Positions 59,301 to 64,000 of a stretch of 64,000 nucleotides of DNA are shown piece after piece. The stretch lies in NCBI GenBank assembly GCA_905221605.1, contig CAJNDS010001147.1:550713-614712 (forward strand), written 5' to 3'. The notes under the pieces were generated by a model. The model saw nothing but the letters and a program-made list of their open reading frames with translations, was not told the origin of the DNA and searched no databases. Numbering within the stretch: the stretch's first letter is position 1; each line of letters starts with the position of its first letter. This DNA comes from Symbiodinium natans (lineage: Eukaryota; Sar; Dinophyceae; Suessiales; Symbiodiniaceae). Made by a program: the position numbers and the translations under genes.

Positions 59301-61588
59301 AAGAGGAGGGCCTACCTCAGAGAAGGTCGCGCCCATTCTGGGCTCAAGCACGCCTCTCGCCTTGCAGGCTGTTTGGAAAGCCCATCCGTTGCAACAAGTC
59401 CTCCCAGGACAAAAAGACGAACGAGGCATCTTGGGAGCGGGAGTTGACAGGAGCGAAGGGAGAGGTTATAAGTACCTCTCTTGTGCCAGGTCGGTGCGAA
59501 CCTCTTCATTGGCAACCTTGAGCCAGAGGCACGAGAAGCGCTGCTCTGATGCTGCGGCCTGCTTTAGGGGTTTTTGAGTAGTAGGCCTCCATTGGCCCCA
59601 CACATGCAATTTGTTTCGCTTGGTACTGCCGGCCATCCGGTGCTGGCAGGTCGACGAGAAGACGCTTGGAATTGCAGTGCGTGTTGCATTTTTGTTGCAT
59701 CTTGTCGCAGGCTGCCATGTCCTGCGCACACCGTCTGGGGGGGTCTGTAGGGTCACTTTGGTAAGGCACGGGGTTTCGTGCTCGACCCTCTTGGAGTCTG
59801 CTCCAAGCAGACGCTGAGGATGCTTTACGACACCTTCTCTGCCTTCGGGGCCAGATGCTTTGAAGTGCTGCTTTGAAGTGCTGTGGCTCTCGCAAGGCGA
59901 GAGAGGTTCACCAAGACAGGGTCAAGGAAATGCTAAACTCGTCATCTCATTCTTAAACGCACCCTTGGAACCAGTGCAACTATAATGAGCTGAAACTGAG
60001 ACAGTTGTTCTGAGAATGCGTTTAGTTCCTCTTCCTGTCTTCGGTGTTTTGATCCCTGCAGTGCTCTCGATCCGCTTTCTCTCCGCTTCTCTCCGCTGTC
60101 TCTCCGCTGTCTCTCCGCTGTCTCTCCGCTGTCTCTCCGATATCTCTGTTTGTCAGCTTCTTCTCCCCTCGTGGGTACTACCATTTTGCACTCCTCGCCT
60201 CCTGGACAGAGAATCTCAGAGAATCCCACGAAGAAGGCCACTCTGTATCCCGGCAGAGAATCCCACACAGTACCGCTGGAGTGCCCTCCCCCTCGTTGAG
60301 AACTTTCACAGAGTATCCTTGGAGTGCCCACGTAGGGAGACTCTGCAGACAATGCTGCAGAGTTTACCTTTTTCTATTTCGCCTGTGACCTGCGTGCTTA
60401 AAGCCTGAGGTTTTGCTCTTTGCCAAAGTGATGCGCGACCCAGACACAGGCGCTGGGTGAAGTTTCCGAGCAGGGCTTGGAAGCCGTAGCCACAGTAGCC
60501 TCCCAGATGTACAGCAAAGGTACCAGCACGAGCGCAATCATCCGTACAAGCATTCGTTCCAGTAGGCCAAGTAGGCCCATGCAGCAGGTGTCGCATTTTT
60601 CCGTGAGCATCGTCTCTGCTACCCTAAAATCATGTCGAAAAGGCCCGCAGCATCCTGCACAGGATTTTCCCATGCACAAAACCTTCGGTTTGTGGAAAAG
60701 CATGAACCAGTTCGGTGCGTGAATCAGTCCATCGCACGCTGGTGGCAGACTCATGAAGCCCACACCATGCGATGCCCAGCGCGACACATGACCCTTTCCG
60801 ATCATTCTCGGCATTTAAAAGCTACCAGCCTCGGCAAGGCGTCTCGCGTGGCTTCGGATTCATCTCCTACGACACCTTCGAGGCGCACATCGTTTGGAAG
60901 TGGTCGGAAGCTGTCCAGTGACGTTTTCAAGACAAGCTTCAGTGTCAGAAGGTCTTGTTTCGTTTTCAAAGATGCGAGCCACTCAAGAAGCTAATGCAGG
61001 GCCAAGTTGCTCCTTTCGCCTTTATATGTACAGTCGGCTCACGACACTGCCTTCGGCTCTCTCAGATTTTTGCGTGGAATTCACAGGCATCGGATGCAGC
61101 GCTGGCAGGAATGAACGGGTCCAGCTCTGAGCTATAGAGCCAGTTGAATTCGCTGCATCCTCTGGTGGCAAGCAAAGCTCTTACGTCTTCAGGCTACTTA
61201 ATACTGTATACATCATACATCCGAACCAATGAGGCTTCTGGACTGAAAAGGGCTGGATTGTACTGAAAGGGCTGGTTTCGCAATCCGGCCTTCTGACACA
61301 CCCTCACAACTGAAACGGAGTGACAAGCGCGAGGGTACGCTGCTCCAGTGCATGTCCCGCTCAGGCAGTTCTTGTGCAATCGGCCCATCAGCGTGTCCTA
61401 CGCGTACAAGAAAGAGACCAAGGGAGAGAGGCTGGAAGTCCAGGGCATCAAAGGTCTCCACTATGAACAGTGTACAGTATGAACAGTGTATGACTACGCA
61501 TCCTACCTGCTGTCAAGCCCCGTCACGACACAATGCTATCAGGCATGGCTCTGCAGCCGAGCGATTGATCGCGGCGAACCGGCCCAAG
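50700..61588 (+). CDS. SF3B4: Splicing factor 3B subunit 4 (SAP49), two-RRM protein; one internal stretch and the 3' end not located
   Basis: U2 snRNP protein that contacts pre-mRNA near the branch site. Exons: 50700-50759 ([20 protein letters not shown]), 51097-51141 ([15 protein letters not shown]), 51478-51508 (VLWELMVQC), 59081-59149 ([20 protein letters not shown]...), 59368-59425 ([19 protein letters not shown]), 59490-59528 ([13 protein letters not shown]), 59811-59849 ([13 protein letters not shown]), 60410-60449 ([13 protein letters not shown]), 60839-60882 ([14 protein letters not shown]), 61087-61118 ([10 protein letters not shown]), 61365-61430 ([20 protein letters not shown]...), 61543-61588 ([15 protein letters not shown]). 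RNP2 (IYVGNL, LFIGNL) and RNP1 (YGFVEF, GFGFISY) of both RRMs are present. [15 protein letters not shown] and [12 protein letters not shown] are SF3B4 hallmarks. About 20 residues between MVQC and YGFVEF were not found in the 7.5-kb gap (51509-59080), nor was the Pro-rich C-terminus. Eleven of the 12 donors assigned in this gene are GC, one (61119) is GT. Exons 59081-61588 join in phase throughout. Confidence 0.92.
53726..53821 (+). repeat. 12-bp minisatellite (CACACGTGTTCA type)
   Basis: Eight tandem units drifting from CACGTATTTG through CACACGTATT to CACACGTGTT. The central CACGTG is palindromic. Confidence 0.9.
54026..54080 (+). repeat. GAA trinucleotide repeat
   Basis: Interrupted AAG/GAA array of about 18 units, in the long SF3B4 intron. 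Confidence 0.92.
54366..54429 (+). repeat. GGGA tetranucleotide repeat
   Basis: About 15 imperfect GGGA units, in the same intron as the GAA tract. Confidence 0.92.
56303..56338 (+). repeat. Poly-C tract
   Basis: Thirty-six consecutive C in the SF3B4 intron. The complementary strand is a poly-G run like those at 36.6-36.8 kb. Confidence 0.97.
58574..58745 (+). repeat. TA-rich microsatellite (TATATG / TATATA)
   Basis: About 170 bp of TATATA, TATATG and TCTATATG units shortly before the second-block SF3B4 exons. Confidence 0.93.
60077..60140 (+). repeat. 11-bp minisatellite (TCTCCGCTGTC)
   Basis: Five to six tandem copies in the SF3B4 intron before the exon at 60410. Confidence 0.9.
60180..60350 (+). 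repeat. Diverged ~32-bp minisatellite, second locus
   Basis: Units with AGAGAATCCCAC, CAGTACC and TGGAGTGCCC, matching the array at 17210-17430 in the ankyrin gene. Confidence 0.7.
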
Positions 61589-64000
61589 GCCGCACGATGC
61601 CGACATTTGCCGACGGATTTTCGAGCAATGATGTCCAACAAGGCTACGCACGCTTAGATCCCCCGGATGTGAACCCAGAACCCCCCAAAGAAAGTGTCCG
61701 GATGTGTCTGGCGCGCACGCGCGCATGCGCATGTGTCTGGCGCGCGTGCACCCTTCGCGGTGAAGCAGGAACCTCCGACTCCTCCACACCAAACCGTCCT
61801 CCTTCGAGTCGTATTCAGAACAGAGTAAGACGTATGCCCCCCCCAAAAGTACGGTAAGCCTGACCCTCAAACCAAAGATTGGGGCAGTCCGCCCATGGTC
61901 CCATGTCCAGGAGGGCCCCGGTAGTGGTGCGCCACGTGCGGGAGGGCCCGCAACTTGGGGACTGCTTTGCCTACGATGTTTTTTTCATTTTTTTTTCCTT
62001 GGGGGATTTGTGAGGAAGTGGCTGCTTTTCTTGGGGATTCCTTAGGAAGTGGCTGCTTTTCTTGGGATTCCCTGTGCTGGCTGCAATTCTTTGGAAGCCC
62101 GACCCCGCAGCCCTCGAGCCAATATGCAAAGCATGGCAGCCGGAAGTCCTCGTACTCAGGCAGAACGACAGCTGGACCCACTACCCAAAGTCGTGACAAA
62201 GTCAAGAGCAGCCCCCTCTTTCCCCGCAGAGTCCTAGCACACCAGGACTCCCCTCGCGCAGAAAAAAGAAACACAGTCTTGTTCGGGTGGATGCATTTCT
62301 CGGCCATGCAGGCCATGTTAAATGTACATGTCTTCGGCCCCGCGCAACCGCAACATGTTCAGGGCTTCCAGCCTCCCTGCTGCCCAGAAAGCCCTTTCCT
62401 CTTAAGCCTCTCCACGCGCATTCGCAAGCATCCATGCCTGCCAGTGCCAGGGCGCTGCCGCCAGGAATGCCCCTCGGCCCAACTCGATGCCTGTTGAACG
62501 CAAGAGAAGTTTCCCATTCCACCGGCCCAGCTTAGGGTTCCAGAGGCGCCACACATTGGTGGGAAGTTTTGTTGGGTTGCTGGAAGATGCTGAAGGGCTG
62601 ATAAGGGCTCGGTTTGCGGGGGGGCTTTTCGAGCAGAGTCTGCGCCAGCAGATGCCAACCAAGGAGATCGCGACTGCCATTAGAGAAGGGATAGAAGGGC
62701 TTCTGACTCGGACAGCCTCTGACTCGCCCTGGGCCGAGGCCGCCGCCACCCGGAATGCGATAGGCTCGACTTGGCTCAGTGGGACAGCTGAGACGTCGTC
62801 TGACGTCCCTCATATGCTGCAAAAGAGAGCTGTGCATGGAAGGGCTTTCAGCTGTCACTGTCTCTGCCAGAGGCAAACGATTCACAACTTGCAGGCTTTG
62901 TACTTTGAGTAGGGGTCAAGGCGTTGAGCCCAGAAGATGTCATCATTTTCTGCCCCACACGTGTCGCCTCCCGTGCAGTATTCGGCTCAGAGTGACTTTA
63001 GACCGAGCCGCAGCTGAAGTCTCCGCTGTGCGCCTCGGCGCTCCTTAGAGAGGGAGGTGCTGTTTTTGCAACTGGGCTTTCACATCTAGTTCGCACGGCT
63101 TCCTCTTCATCAGGATGCTCTGGCTTGGCTGCCGTCTGAGTAGACCGCCACTTCCTTTTCGACGGAAATCTCCCCCCCCCTCCTTCTTCTTCAATGGGGT
63201 CCAAGACGCCCCAGTTCCAAGCACGCAGCCTTGCACGATACACCTTGTGCCAGGCAATTGCTCCTCTGCCCGATGTGTGAGGGCACCGCGATTTCGGAGA
63301 ATGCCAGCGGTCTGAGCCTTGGAGCTTGGATGCCGATGATGCTGCTTCCAATGTTCGGCACAGTGTGAGAGAATGTTTTCTAGCGTGTGCGGGATGGCAA
63401 GAGGAGTAGCCCTCTGTTGCAATCAGAAGGCTTCTACGAGGATGTCAAGCCAGAAGGAGAAGAGCGAGAGGCCTGGCAGTGGAAGCATGTGTCAGCTGCA
63501 ACGCCTTGGAGCATAGCATTCCTTGCTCCGCGCTCTGTCATCCTCTGTCATCTTCCGTCCCTGTCACTCGACGTTTCACAAGGCAGCGCCTTAGTTGCCA
63601 GGAAAGCTCGACGCAAGCTGGATCTCCTTCGAGCGGCCGCATCCTTGACATAGATCTGTTGTCGTTCAAATGGACACGGCCGACAATTTGGCACATGACC
63701 TGGCACATGCCCCTGGCACATGCCCTGACACATGCCCTGGCGCATGCCCGGACACATGCCCTCACATGCCAGCTCAACCGGTCCACACAGTACGCAGCTT
63801 GCTTGGAAAGCTGGCTTCTGAGGGTTCGCGGAGTTATCATGAGGATGTAGGCTGGGGGTGGGGTGGCAGCTACGCGCACACCGGCACATTGCTGCGAGAT
63901 TTGGCGCGCGTGCGCGCACACACCGGTGCACACAGCGCACACCCCACATGGGGCAGCTGGTCGCTGAGGCTCAGAGGTGAGCATGGGGCGAAGCTGTGAG
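61589..64000 (+). other. Right-edge region: probable SF3B4 3' introns, no firm gene
   Basis: The SF3B4 tail should continue here but I cannot place it. A + frame at 63430-63505 (GFYEDVKPEGEEREAWQWKH) looks exon-like, with an AG in front, but is unassigned. A GC/CA-rich duplicated motif (TGTGTCTGGCGCGC) occurs at about 61705 and 61732. Confidence 0.5.
63690..63772 (+). repeat. 12-14-bp minisatellite (CTGGCACATGCC)
   Basis: Six imperfect units of CTGGCACATGCC and CTGACACATGCC, each containing the palindrome GCATGC or CATG. Confidence 0.88.

Noticed and set aside
63540-63990. Regular CATG-containing repeats as a CRISPR array
   Set aside because: Units are 12-14 bp, contiguous and without unique spacers; this is a minisatellite, and the genome is eukaryotic.

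Overview
The window looks like nuclear DNA of a dinoflagellate, most likely a Symbiodiniaceae-type genome. That is an inference from gene architecture, not from a database match. The signs are: every gene I can reconstruct lies on the + strand; coding sequence is cut into many tiny exons (16 to about 90 nt); introns start with GC far more often than GT, and sometimes with GA, but end in AG; introns are long and full of microsatellites, minisatellites and dead retroelements; and candidate spliced-leader acceptor sites lie just upstream of start codons.

Layout. 1-6.4 kb: a retrotransposon with a 1,118-residue reverse transcriptase/zinc-knuckle/RNase H ORF, an overlapping acidic, proline- and tryptophan-rich ORF, and a 2.4-kb non-coding tail holding a duplicated ~400-bp segment. 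6.4-10.3 kb: no gene recognised; it holds a 170-bp direct repeat pair and a short AT-rich island. 10.3-33.3 kb: one large ankyrin-repeat gene. A 650-nt 5' exon is followed by 19 ankyrin modules, each normally built from an ~80-nt core exon and a 19-nt linker micro-exon. Its introns hold two retroelement fragments, a palindromic GTAGGCCTAC array, a 1.7-kb TG-rich array and a tRNA-like sequence. 33.3-37.1 kb: intergenic, with a cluster of related direct repeats and two poly-G tracts. 37.1-39.3 kb: a partly resolved multi-pass membrane protein gene. 40.1-43.7 kb: exons of a leucine-rich-repeat (RNI-like) protein. 44.36-50.28 kb: a complete 16-exon mitochondrial carrier (SLC25 family, uncoupling-protein-like), 276 residues, with every splice junction in phase. 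50.70-61.6 kb: splicing factor SF3B4 (SAP49), with both RRM domains traceable and one stretch of RRM1 (about 20 residues) plus the C-terminal tail not located. 61.6-64.0 kb: intron or intergenic sequence with weak exon-like pieces and a minisatellite.

The carrier and SF3B4 are housekeeping genes in tandem, 424 bp apart. SF3B4 belongs to the U2 snRNP, the complex that recognises branch sites, and 11 of the 12 donors I assigned in this gene are GC. The most unusual finding is the ankyrin gene: its 38 exons alternate strictly between core and linker, and the introns after the linker micro-exons share a recurring start, GCNNGGG.
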